This document shows positions 43,037-51,042 of a stretch of 64,000 nucleotides of DNA, piece after piece; position 1 is the stretch's first letter, and every line of letters starts with the position of its first letter. Origin of the DNA: Fibrella aquatilis (GTDB lineage: Bacteria > Bacteroidota > Bacteroidia > Cytophagales > Spirosomataceae); assembly GCF_017353255.1 (NCBI RefSeq), contig NZ_JAFMYU010000004.1, positions 1 through 64,000 on the forward strand, in the 5' to 3' direction. The position numbers and the translations under genes were made by a program. Under the pieces are notes generated by a model. It ran no database searches. It was not told where the DNA came from and worked only from the letters and a program-made list of their open reading frames with translations.

Positions 43037-45097
43037 ATGTTGATGAAAAACGGGTTACCTGTCCTCTTTTGGAGTTTTATTCTTGTGTGCATAGCCTGGG
43101 GCTGTAAGGTAGAACAGTACCCGCCCGAACTCTGGAGCGTATCGCCGAACCGGTTTGAAATCGGGCGGACAGTGGAAGTAAAGGGAGCCCAGTTTGGCGA
43201 CTCGCCCCGCGTCACGTTCGGTCAGGCCGAGACCGCCGTGCAGGCCGTCGTTCAGTCGAAAACAGAGCAGTCGCTGGTCGTGATTGTGCCCCGTATGACT
43301 ACCGGCCCCACCCAGATTCAGGTAGCCAACAGTCAGGGCATGACCCCGCCACTGTCGTTTACGGTACTGCAACCTCAACCCGCGCTGGGCAGTGTTTTGC
43401 CTGCAAACGCCCCCCCCGGTGCTATCATCCGCATTTTAGGCGAGAACTTGAATCTGCTTCAAAGCCTGAAATTCGATACTACCCGCGTTACTTCTTTTAC
43501 GGTGGTGTCGCCCAACGAGCTACAGGTTGTTATTCCGCCGAAGCTGAATCGCGGGCAGTCGACAATCCTGGTCGTGACCGAAGGGGGGCAGTTTCGCTTC
43601 CCTTATCTGGTGGCGGGAACGCCCGAAATTACTGGCTTCACTCCCAAACGCAGCCGCGCCGGGCAGGAGATCACCATCACGGGCCGCTACTTTACCGATG
43701 GCACCGTGCGCATTAACCGGGGCCTGGTAGACCCCGCCACCATCCGCATCACCGACACCGAAATTAAAGGCATCATCCCTAAGGAAGCCACCACGGGGCG
43801 AATCACCGTCACCACCTTCGATAGGCTCATTGGCACCAGCGCTGACAGCATTTACATTGCCGGACAACCAGTGATCACGTCGGGCGGACTGGCACAAACG
43901 GAAGGCATTGTTGGCGACAAATTCCTGATCACGGGCTTCGGCTTCACCGATGTCACGAGCGTGAGCTTCGGCCCCACCACTGCCGTCTTTCGCCTTGTCA
44001 GCGACAGCCAAATTGAGGTGACGGTACCGGCCCGCACCCAACCCGGCGAGGTAGCCATTACGCTCAGCGGCCTGGGTGGGTCGGTGAGCAGCACCCAGCC
44101 GTTTCTGTACATTCTGCCACCGGCCAACCTGACGTTTTCGCCCCTGCGCCGGGGCAAAACCAAGCTGGTGTCAGTGACGGGTCAGAATCTCACGCGCATC
44201 ACGCAGGTGACGCTCAATGGTAAGCCCGTAGGCATCCACACCCGTACCGAAGGCACTGACCTTCAATTCTTTGTACCAACGGATGCCACCACCGGCCCCA
44301 TTGCCGTTACCAACCGCGCAGGCACGACCACCTCAGCCCGGTCACTCACGGTGGTGTTGCCCCCCGTCCTCACCGACTACCCCCGACGGGCGGCCGTGGG
44401 GCGGCGGATGGTGCTCAAGGGCCAGAATCTGAAAGACGGCGTAGTGCAGTTTGCCGGTGCCGCCAACCCTGCCGTCAACGATGGCCGCAACGACGATACC
44501 GAACTGTGGGTGATTGTGCCCAACGATGCGCAGGCGGGCCAGTTTACCGTCACCACCGACGCGCCCGAAGTGTTTCCGTCGGAGTTGTTCACGCCCATCA
44601 GGCCCGTGACAAACATTGCCTTTACGCCTGCTGCGGGTAAAGCGGGGGCCGAAATTATCGTGACCGGGCAGGTTATCGACGACGTGACCGATATTCGGTT
44701 TGGGGGCGGGGCTTCTTTGCCGGCATCGTTCCGGCGAGAGGCTACTTCGCTGCGCGTAATTGTGCCTGCCAACGCCGTAGATGGCACTATTTGTCTTACC
44801 AACCCCGGCGGGCTGGCCTGTTCGGTAGCCAAATTCGATGTGTATCAGCTGGTGAGCGGGCTGTCGTTTTCGCCCAAAACGGGTAAAGCAGGGGCCGAAA
44901 TCACGTTCACCGGTCAGAACCTGTCTGACGTGACGGAGGTACGTTTCGGCGCGGGCAATTCATCACTGGCCCCCTTCCGCTTGGTGGGCAACACACTCAT
45001 TGTCACCCTCCCCGCCGATGCCACCACCGGCACCGTCTGCCTCACCACCCCCGCCGGTACCATCTGCACGCTGGAGACGTTTGGGGTGGTAAATTAG
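43037..45097 (+). CDS. Multi-domain IPT/TIG-repeat lipoprotein
   Basis: This protein of about 686 residues starts with a lipoprotein-like signal (MLMKNGLPVLFWSFILVCIA, then WGCKVEQ with a probable lipidated cysteine). About eight IPT/TIG Ig-like domains follow, each with the pattern GxxVTITGxxF/L ... VxFGxxxA ... VxVPxxA/TxG, for example GQEITITGRYFTDGTVRI and GDKFLITGFGFTDVTSVSFG. The last two domains are near copies (AGKAGAEIIVTGQ and TGKAGAEITFTGQ), pointing to recent duplication. It should sit on the cell surface or in the periplasm; the binding partner is unknown. An ATG at 43043 is an alternative start. The stop codon is 1 nt from that of the convergent haloperoxidase gene. Confidence 0.87.
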   Translation: MLMKNGLPVLFWSFILVCIAWGCKVEQYPPELWSVSPNRFEIGRTVEVKGAQFGDSPRVTFGQAETAVQAVVQSKTEQSLVVIVPRMTTGPTQIQVANSQGMTPPLSFTVLQPQPALGSVLPANAPPGAIIRILGENLNLLQSLKFDTTRVTSFTVVSPNELQVVIPPKLNRGQSTILVVTEGGQFRFPYLVAGTPEITGFTPKRSRAGQEITITGRYFTDGTVRINRGLVDPATIRITDTEIKGIIPKEATTGRITVTTFDRLIGTSADSIYIAGQPVITSGGLAQTEGIVGDKFLITGFGFTDVTSVSFGPTTAVFRLVSDSQIEVTVPARTQPGEVAITLSGLGGSVSSTQPFLYILPPANLTFSPLRRGKTKLVSVTGQNLTRITQVTLNGKPVGIHTRTEGTDLQFFVPTDATTGPIAVTNRAGTTTSARSLTVVLPPVLTDYPRRAAVGRRMVLKGQNLKDGVVQFAGAANPAVNDGRNDDTELWVIVPNDAQAGQFTVTTDAPEVFPSELFTPIRPVTNIAFTPAAGKAGAEIIVTGQVIDDVTDIRFGGGASLPASFRREATSLRVIVPANAVDGTICLTNPGGLACSVAKFDVYQLVSGLSFSPKTGKAGAEITFTGQNLSDVTEVRFGAGNSSLAPFRLVGNTLIVTLPADATTGTVCLTTPAGTICTLETFGVVN

Positions 45098-45098
45098 T

Positions 45099-46505
45099 TT
45101 ACTGCACCACCTTCCACCGCAACGCGTTGATGTTCTGGCCAATGAGGCGGCCTTCTTTTAGGCCGGCTTCGTTGTCCTGACGGGTGTGGATACCGCCCAG
45201 AATGCGAGACCAGCCCGATTCTTCAGCAGCTTCCCAAAACGACTTGTAGGTACGAGATTTGAAATCAACATTACGCTTGGCATCGCGCACCCGCCCCAAG
45301 TGCGAATCGTCGGTGAAGGCGAACGCAGAACCGTACATATCGGTGAGCACAATGGCCGTGGCAGCCGACTGCGTGGAGTGGCCCGACGAGAAGCCCGGAA
45401 ACGGTGGCGCAGGCCAGAATGGCACCCAGTTGGGGTCGATAGCGCGACGGACGAAGGTGTAGGGGCGCTCGTTATTGTAGGTGAATTTGCACTTCCAGCA
45501 GGCCACAAAGGCATCGGAAACGGCAATGCCCACGCGGGCAAAGGTCTCGGCGGCTTTGGCCAAGTTGGCTTTGTCGGCCTGAACGGCAATGCGGGCCAGG
45601 TTATACGAGTGGCCGGGGGGCGTGAAGGTCTCGCTCGGGTCGTCGGCCCACCAAACGGCAATCTCTTTTTCTTCCTGCGACAGGCTTGTGTTTTTGGCAT
45701 ATACCTCCAGGTACTGCGCAAAATAGCTCGACGTGGTCTGGGTAGACATAGGCAGCGGCGCGGGCATGGGCAGGGTTTGGGTGCTGCTCAGGAACGTCCG
45801 GTTTTTGCCCCAATAGGGCTGCATGGGTATTTTACGACCATTTTCGGTCGTTTGCCAAGCCCCCGGATCGGTAGGCACTACGTAGTCGGTGGGGAAATTG
45901 CGGTTATAACCTTCATGTCCGCCGTCTGTTTTCGACCAGTCAAAAACAGCTGCCCCGACGGCTTTTCCGTAGGCCAACGAACGGGTATCCTGCTCGGCGT
46001 CGGTACTCTTGAACTGGTTGGTGTAGAGCGTCTCCAGCGAATCAATCTTCTTTTTGTAAGTGGCGCTTGTGTTGGCAAATAGCCCGCGCAGCACCTCGGC
46101 CTGGGCGGCGTTGGCGCTGAGCGCCCAGTTGTAAGTCTTACTAGCCTCGGTAACGGGCAAGCTGGTGAGGCCCTGCACCTGCCGCAACAGCGACTGGTTG
46201 GCGGGCATACCCGCCACCACGGCTTCATACATGGCAATGCCCGCGTAACCAAACGTACGCGAAGCTACGGGGGGCGTGAAGCCGGGACTGTTACGAATCA
46301 GCTTCAGGTGCATGTCGGTCCAGCCAAGCAGCACCTGACTGCTGTAACTGGTAGCGTTGTTTACCTGTGGGGCCACCGGCGTGGTGACGTCGCTGGGGCG
46401 ACAGGCCTGAAGCAGGACGACTGCCAACAGCACAGGCAGGGCGCGTTTTCGGAAGGTAACTGCCTGATTAACGGGCCGAAAGAACGAGGATAGTTGTTGC
46501 GTCAT
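45099..46505 (-). CDS. Vanadium-dependent haloperoxidase / PAP2-superfamily lipoprotein
   Basis: This 468-residue protein has a lipobox (VVLLQAC, about residues 29-35). The C-terminal half carries the vanadate or phosphate-binding triad of the PAP2/chloroperoxidase fold: a Lys-containing stretch followed by ERPYTFVRR, the GFSSGHSTQSA loop and SRILGGIHTRQDN with the catalytic histidine. Bacteroidota proteins of this class may be haloperoxidases or phosphatases, and sequence alone does not decide. It is exported and probably membrane anchored. Convergent with the IPT/TIG gene, with no terminator between. Confidence 0.88.
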   Translation of the reverse strand: MTQQLSSFFRPVNQAVTFRKRALPVLLAVVLLQACRPSDVTTPVAPQVNNATSYSSQVLLGWTDMHLKLIRNSPGFTPPVASRTFGYAGIAMYEAVVAGMPANQSLLRQVQGLTSLPVTEASKTYNWALSANAAQAEVLRGLFANTSATYKKKIDSLETLYTNQFKSTDAEQDTRSLAYGKAVGAAVFDWSKTDGGHEGYNRNFPTDYVVPTDPGAWQTTENGRKIPMQPYWGKNRTFLSSTQTLPMPAPLPMSTQTTSSYFAQYLEVYAKNTSLSQEEKEIAVWWADDPSETFTPPGHSYNLARIAVQADKANLAKAAETFARVGIAVSDAFVACWKCKFTYNNERPYTFVRRAIDPNWVPFWPAPPFPGFSSGHSTQSAATAIVLTDMYGSAFAFTDDSHLGRVRDAKRNVDFKSRTYKSFWEAAEESGWSRILGGIHTRQDNEAGLKEGRLIGQNINALRWKVVQ

Positions 46506-46669
46506 AAAAAGAGTATTGCCAGCTACCTGTGGCCGGCGTCACTCAATTTTTAGCAAAAACGAGGCCAAAAAATTGACTGCTCCGGCGGGCTCATCACCAC
46601 TCACAGCACCAGATTAGGTCGAAAAGGCCTTAATTCGCGCTCTCCGTTACCATAACTCAATTCCTCACA

Positions 46670-47614
46670 ATGCTACGTTGCTTGTTTATATGCCTGCTGG
46701 CGGGCTACAGCCTTACCGGAATGGCCCAGTCGCGGCGGCGGCTCAACGCCATGCCCCCTGTCACTACCAGCGCTCCCATGCCCGTAATGACGGCCCCGCA
46801 ACCTCACCTGCTCGAGGGCATTACCCACAATAGTTCGCTGTTGAACAGGGGAGTACGTTACTCGGTCATTTTGCCGCCCGACTATTACACCTCCAACCGC
46901 CGCTATCCGGTGGTTTACCTGCTGCACGGCTATTCGGACGATGAGACGGGCTGGACTCAGTTTGGCGAGGCTGACCGCATCATCGACGAAGGTGTGCGCA
47001 AGGGTACCCTGCCCCCCATGATTGTGGTCATGCCCGACGCGGGCGTGACCTGGTACATGAACGATTACCAGAACAAGACCCGCTACGAAGACATGTTCGT
47101 GACCGAGTTCATCCCCCACATCGACTCGACCTACCGCACCCGCACCAAACGCGAGTTTCGGGGCATATCGGGCCTGAGCATGGGCGGGCACGGTGCCCTG
47201 CTGCTGGCCATGCACCACCCCGATTTATTTGGTAGTTGCGCAGCCCTGAGCGCGGCCGTATTCACCGACAAAGACATCATCAACACGCCCGAAGACCGTT
47301 ATAACAACGTGTTTAGTTTCCTGTTTAGCGGCCCCGTTACGGGCGAGGCCCGGCTGACGGCGCATTACAAGCGCAACAGCCCCATGATTCTGTCCATGTC
47401 GGCACCAGAGAATGACCTGAAAAAAATACGCTGGTACCTCGACTGCGGCGATGACGACTTTCTCTCTGCCGCTAATGCCCAACTGCACATGAACCTGCTG
47501 GACCGGAAAATTCCGCACGAGTACCGCGTCCGCGACGGTGCCCACACCTGGTCCTACTGGCGCACCGGCCTCTCCGACGCGCTGAACTTCATAGCAACGA
47601 GCTTTCACCGATAA
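46670..47614 (+). CDS. Secreted alpha/beta hydrolase, esterase D / CE1-like
   Basis: This 314-residue protein has a signal peptide (MLRCLFICLLAGYSLTGMAQ). The CE1/EstA-type fold shows YSVILPPDYYTSNRRYPVVY, YLLHGYSDDETGWTQFGEAD (oxyanion region), the nucleophile GISGLSMGGHGAL (about S170), DCGDDDFL (acid) and VRDGAHTWSYW (catalytic histidine). It probably removes feruloyl or acetyl groups, or cleaves other esters, outside the inner membrane, which fits the polysaccharide-degrading lifestyle suggested by the cellulase. A palindromic element separates it from coaX. Confidence 0.9.
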   Translation: MLRCLFICLLAGYSLTGMAQSRRRLNAMPPVTTSAPMPVMTAPQPHLLEGITHNSSLLNRGVRYSVILPPDYYTSNRRYPVVYLLHGYSDDETGWTQFGEADRIIDEGVRKGTLPPMIVVMPDAGVTWYMNDYQNKTRYEDMFVTEFIPHIDSTYRTRTKREFRGISGLSMGGHGALLLAMHHPDLFGSCAALSAAVFTDKDIINTPEDRYNNVFSFLFSGPVTGEARLTAHYKRNSPMILSMSAPENDLKKIRWYLDCGDDDFLSAANAQLHMNLLDRKIPHEYRVRDGAHTWSYWRTGLSDALNFIATSFHR

Positions 47615-47618
47615 AAAA

Positions 47619-47711
47619 AAGTGGCAGTGGGCAGTGGCAGTAGGCAGATCTGACGCAAGCGTAATGTGCTGGCGTAAGCTACTGCTTACTGCCACTGCCC
47701 ACTGCCCACTT
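47619..47711. repeat. Inverted repeat, GTGGGCAGTGGCAGT arms (element j)
   Basis: The left arm 47619-47647 and right arm 47682-47711 match with one gap and one mismatch. The core CTGACGCAAGCGTA ... GGCGTAAGC belongs to the shared family. It sits between the tandem esterase and coaX genes, ending 7 nt before the coaX start. Confidence 0.9.
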
Positions 47712-47718
47712 CGTTTTC

Positions 47719-48495
47719 ATGGTTCTCACCATCGACATTGGCAATTCAGACATCGTGGTTGGCTACTATGCTAATCAGGCCTGGCAGCATGTGTGGCGCG
47801 TTCCCAGCCGGCCAGCCCAGCCACCCGCTTTCTACCAGCGTCAACTGCGCATGTGGCTCCTGGAGGCCGATTTGCCCCTGAGCAGTATCCGACGGGCGGT
47901 GATTAGCAGCGTGGTACCGGCGCTCACGGCCAACGTGCGCGAGGCTGTGGGTGAACTGTTCGCGCTCTCGCCCGTGGTAGTGGGACCGAGCGTGTATCCC
48001 TACCTGCCCGTGGAAGTAGTACGCCCACAAGAAGTAGGCACCGATCTGGTTGCCAACGCCGTGGCGGCACTAGCCCGCTATAACCGCAACTGTGTGGTGG
48101 TCGATTTTGGCACCGCGCTGACGTTCACTACCATATCGGCTACGGGCAAAATGCTGGGTATTGCCATTACGCCTGGTTTGAAAACGGCCATTCGGTCGTT
48201 GTTTGCCAATACGGCCCAACTGCCCGAAGTGCCTATTGAAATGCCCCCGTCGGCGCTGGGGACAAATACCGTGCTGGCCATTCAGGCCGGGGTGGTTATG
48301 GGCTACGAAAGCCTGGTGCGCGGCATGATAGCCCGTATCCGCGCCGAACTCAACGGCGACTGCATTGCCGTGGCCACGGGCGGCCTGGCGCAGGCTATTC
48401 CCAGCCTGCATACTGAGTTTGTCGATGTGCTACCCTCATTAACCCTCGACGGCATCCGGCTCATTGGCGAGTACGTTCCCGCTGAGCTAAATTGA
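47719..48495 (+). CDS. coaX: Type III pantothenate kinase
   Basis: This 258-residue enzyme phosphorylates pantothenate, the first step of coenzyme A synthesis. Signatures are LTIDIGNSDIVVGYY at the N-terminus (phosphate-1), PYLPVEVVRPQEVGTDLVAN (pantothenate site), VVVDFGTALTFTTIS (phosphate-2) and the adenosine region VATGGLAQAIP. It is an ASKHA-fold protein, and its length is normal. The start codon lies 7 nt after the palindromic repeat, so the 5' leader or promoter must overlap that element or the upstream gene. Confidence 0.95.
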   Translation: MVLTIDIGNSDIVVGYYANQAWQHVWRVPSRPAQPPAFYQRQLRMWLLEADLPLSSIRRAVISSVVPALTANVREAVGELFALSPVVVGPSVYPYLPVEVVRPQEVGTDLVANAVAALARYNRNCVVVDFGTALTFTTISATGKMLGIAITPGLKTAIRSLFANTAQLPEVPIEMPPSALGTNTVLAIQAGVVMGYESLVRGMIARIRAELNGDCIAVATGGLAQAIPSLHTEFVDVLPSLTLDGIRLIGEYVPAELN

Positions 48496-48620
48496 CGCTG
48501 AGGAAATGGCACCTTACTACTGATCTACCACATCGTAGAATGGTTTCTACAACAAGCTGACAAGCAAGTGTTTATCTAAAATTATTATACGGATTAGTGA
48601 TGAATAATTTAATGAATCAG

Positions 48621-48656
48621 AAACGGGTTTTCTGGTATATCAAACCCGATTTTATC
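48621..48656 (+). terminator. Probable intrinsic terminator after coaX
   Basis: AAACGGGTTT (48621-48630) pairs at 9 of 10 positions with AAACCCGATT (48642-48651) around an 11-nt loop and is followed by TTTTAT. It lies about 125 nt past the coaX stop. The whole gap 48496-48812 is AT-rich and holds no other recognisable feature except the leader of the next gene. Confidence 0.6.
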
Positions 48657-48812
48657 TAATTCCGGACGTGAGTTTCCTGCATTTATTTATTCAATAACCC
48701 GCCTGGTTGTTTCAGCTTTTCAACTGGCACGACTTTATCATGTGTGTTGACGTGAACCTGATACAATGCTGTTTGAAGCAGCATCAGTATATGGTATAAA
48801 CGCTCAACTATC

Positions 48813-49517
48813 ATGAAAAATAGTCTCCTCATACTCCTGATCTGGAGCCTGTCGGTGTCTGGCACACTGGCGCATAACGACACCTGGAATACAGGGCATG
48901 CAACACTGCCTGACGGACAGCGGGTAGAAGGGCAACTCAACTATAACTGGAAGGCCGAAGTGCTTCAGGTAAAACTGGCCGATGGCACCGTGAGGGCTTT
49001 CTCGGCGGGACGTATCAGCTCGTTTACCTATTTTGATAATGAGCAGGACTTGTTGCGCAAATTTTGCTCAATCGGTTTTGCAGGTCCTGACGACACGCAA
49101 CGCTTTGTTTTCATGGAAGAGTGCACCACTGGCAAGCTATCTGTATACCGTCGGTTGCGGCACTCGCACGAGCTTATCAAGATAGCCCGCCCGTCGATGT
49201 TTGGCACTGACCGGGAAATGACCAAAGACTACGACAATTTTGACTACATTGTACTTGACGACAATCAGGTGACTGACCTTCAACAATTTGGTACACACCT
49301 TTGGCCTCAGATGCATGACGAGTTCAGCAAGCCGCTCACCGAATACATGAAGGTCCGCCAGTTAGACATTACCTCAACGGTGGCTAAGTTGATGCTCATC
49401 AACCAATATAACTATTTAAAAATCAAGGCGGAGCGAGACGTAGTGGCAGATCAGGAGCAGGCCGTTCCCACTGAACAAGCAGAACCCGCGTCAGCCATTA
49501 ACAGCGCACAGGACTAG
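48813..49517 (+). CDS. Secreted protein of unknown function
   Basis: This 234-residue protein has an N-terminal signal peptide (MKNSLLILLIWSLSVSGTLA). A beta-rich stretch follows (VEGQLNYNWKAEVLQVKLAD, GTVRAFSAGRISSFTYFDN), then MEECTTGKLSVYRRLRHSHE and a helical C-terminal half with a charged tail (ERDVVADQEQAVPTEQAEP). The pattern (a small domain about how a value is stored, then a property read-out) recalls Bacteroidota periplasmic proteins of unknown role. No catalytic motif is visible. Monocistronic, after an AT-rich leader. Confidence 0.75.
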   Translation: MKNSLLILLIWSLSVSGTLAHNDTWNTGHATLPDGQRVEGQLNYNWKAEVLQVKLADGTVRAFSAGRISSFTYFDNEQDLLRKFCSIGFAGPDDTQRFVFMEECTTGKLSVYRRLRHSHELIKIARPSMFGTDREMTKDYDNFDYIVLDDNQVTDLQQFGTHLWPQMHDEFSKPLTEYMKVRQLDITSTVAKLMLINQYNYLKIKAERDVVADQEQAVPTEQAEPASAINSAQD

Positions 49518-49538
49518 CCCGTCACAACAAGCTAAGCC

Positions 49539-49730
49539 TCAGCAACCGGGGGCGTCCGGCTTGGTATCTTTAGCGTCTTTGGGCGTACTCTTTCTACGCC
49601 TGCGTAGCGCCTCAGCCAACAGGTATTCGATCTGCCCGTTCACGCTCCTAAACTCGGCCTGCGCCCAGCGTTCCAGTTCAGCCAGCGTTTCGGGGCTAAT
49701 CCGCAGTAGGAATCCTTTTTTTTCGGCCAT
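49539..49730 (-). CDS. Arc-like ribbon-helix-helix protein
   Basis: This 63-residue protein, MAEKKGFLLRISPETLAELE then RWAQAEFRSVNGQIEYLLAE, has the beta strand and two helices of an Arc/MetJ-type DNA-binding dimer, with a basic C-terminal tail (RRRRKSTPKDAKD). It follows the SPFH gene, and the pair is a common gene arrangement (from memory). The start at 49730 is preferred because it fits the Arc pattern. A perfect hairpin lies between the SPFH stop and this start, so translation is not coupled. Confidence 0.82.
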   Translation of the reverse strand: MAEKKGFLLRISPETLAELERWAQAEFRSVNGQIEYLLAEALRRRRKSTPKDAKDTKPDAPGC

Positions 49731-49738
49731 AAGTAAAG

Positions 49739-49780
49739 AGTGGTAAGTGCTGAGTGGTAAACCACTCAGCACTTACCACT
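49739..49780. repeat. Perfect 20-bp hairpin with 2-nt loop, core missing (element k)
   Basis: AGTGGTAAGTGCTGAGTGGT (49739-49758) and its inverse (49761-49780) are perfect. The arms match those of elements g and r, but the usual 30-nt core is absent. The TAG stop codon of the SPFH gene is formed by the arm edge, as for element r and the C-terminal protease gene. Confidence 0.93.
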
Positions 49781-50642
49781 AATAGAGTGAACCCGCATTT
49801 ACCACTGGGTTGACGTTCTTTTCGCCGCAGAGTACCACCAGCAGGTTACTCACCATAGCGGCTTTGCGTTCTTCGTCGAGGGTCACTACGTTTTTTTCGG
49901 CAAGCCGGGCCAGGGCCATTTCTACCATGCCCACGGCCCCATCTACGATTTGCCGACGAGCTGCTACCACCGCCGATGCCTGCTGCCGTTGCAACATAGC
50001 CCCCGCAATTTCGGGCGAATAGGCCAGGTGGCTAATCCGGGCTTCAATGATGGTTACCCCCGCCCGCGACAGCCGCTCGTTCAGCTCAACCTCCAGCACG
50101 TCGTTGATGTGGCCCGTGTTGTCACGCAGCGTTACGTCGCCATCCTCGGCGTTGTCATAGGCGTGTGAATTGGCTAGATGTCGCACCGCCGCCTCCGACT
50201 GAATTTGCACGAACAGCGTGTAATCATCGACGGAAAACAAAGCCCTGGCGGTATCGGCCACCTGCCAGACCACCACCGCAGCAATGTCGATGGGGTTGCC
50301 CATTTTGTCGTTCACTTTTAGGGTCTGTCCGTTCAGGTTTCGGGCGCGGAGGCTGATTTTCTTTTTGGTATAAAACGGATTGACCCACCGTAGCCCATTC
50401 TGTTTCATCGTGCCGACGTAATCGCCGAAAAAGGTGGTTACGATGGCCTCGTTGGGGTTAATAACCGACAGGCCAATCAACACAATCCAAGCACCAATGA
50501 ATATAACAAAGGCCAAAACGCCCAACCCAAAGCTGGCTTGTTTTAAGGCGTAGATAAAAAGAGCAGGACCAACAAGTAGTCCAAGTAAGCCAATCAACAG
50601 GGCGATGTAGCCCGAAATGGAGGTAAGTGGTTTTTCAGTCAT
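49779..50642 (-). CDS. SPFH/Band 7 domain membrane protein
   Basis: This 287-residue protein has two hydrophobic N-terminal segments ([20 protein letters not shown] and [20 protein letters not shown]). The Band 7 domain (about residues 55-230) includes [40 protein letters not shown] and [20 protein letters not shown]-terminal coiled stretch ([20 protein letters not shown]) resembles stomatin-like scaffolds. It probably oligomerises in the inner membrane. Upstream and co-oriented with the Arc-like gene. Confidence 0.92.
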   Translation of the reverse strand: MTEKPLTSISGYIALLIGLLGLLVGPALFIYALKQASFGLGVLAFVIFIGAWIVLIGLSVINPNEAIVTTFFGDYVGTMKQNGLRWVNPFYTKKKISLRARNLNGQTLKVNDKMGNPIDIAAVVVWQVADTARALFSVDDYTLFVQIQSEAAVRHLANSHAYDNAEDGDVTLRDNTGHINDVLEVELNERLSRAGVTIIEARISHLAYSPEIAGAMLQRQQASAVVAARRQIVDGAVGMVEMALARLAEKNVVTLDEERKAAMVSNLLVVLCGEKNVNPVVNAGSLY

Positions 50643-50690
50643 GGTTCAGTTGCGTTATCAAAATGATAGCACAATAGTAGCGCCCTAAAC

Positions 50691-50728
50691 AAACGAACCT
50701 GCTGATTTATAGACCAGCGGGTTCGTTT
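50691..50728. terminator. Hairpin between divergent genes, terminator-like
   Basis: AAACGAACCTGCTG (50691-50704) pairs at 13 of 14 positions with CAGCGGGTTCGTTT (50715-50728) around a 10-nt loop, and T/A-rich sequence follows. It sits 49 nt upstream of the SPFH start, so it is not at an obvious 3' end. It may instead be a regulatory hairpin or the end of an unseen transcript. Confidence 0.45.
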
Positions 50729-50765
50729 ATTGTTGAACGGTATTCAGGAAGTTATTATAGGTGTT

Positions 50766-50855
50766 TTTGTCATCCCGACGACAGGAGGGATCTACTTTCC
50801 TTCAGACAGATTCCGAGTTAAGAAAGTAGATCCCTCCTGTCGTCGGGATGACAAA
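50766..50855. repeat. Perfect 34-bp inverted repeat, TTTGTCATCCCGACGACAGG arms (element l)
   Basis: Arms 50766-50799 and 50822-50855 are perfect, with a 22-nt spacer. The sequence TCATCCCGACGA ... GGGATCTACTTTC resembles a dispersed repeat I have seen in other Bacteroidota genomes. It lies in the divergent gap between the SPFH gene and lysS. The rest of the gap (50856-50960) holds only lysS promoter sequence. Confidence 0.93.
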
Positions 50856-50962
50856 GACATCCACGACTGGATTACATGATTTAAGTATGAATTACTGAAA
50901 GTAAATTAGTTAGATGCATCCGGGTCAGTCGTCTTTATGTCTCGGATTCAGATTCGGCCCGT

Positions 50963-50995
50963 TTTCGGAAATAGAGGGTAGCTGACGTACTTTTG
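50963..50995 (+). promoter_or_regulatory. Promoter of lysS (TTTC-N21-TACTTTTG)
   Basis: TACTTTTG at 50988-50995 matches the -7 consensus. TTTC at 50963-50966 lies 21 nt upstream, one base from the TTTG -33 consensus. The chosen ATG is 47 nt downstream. Confidence 0.6.
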
Positions 50996-51042
50996 CACCC
51001 TAAATTTTTCGAGAATACTGCCGGGTGGCCGGTACCCTATTG

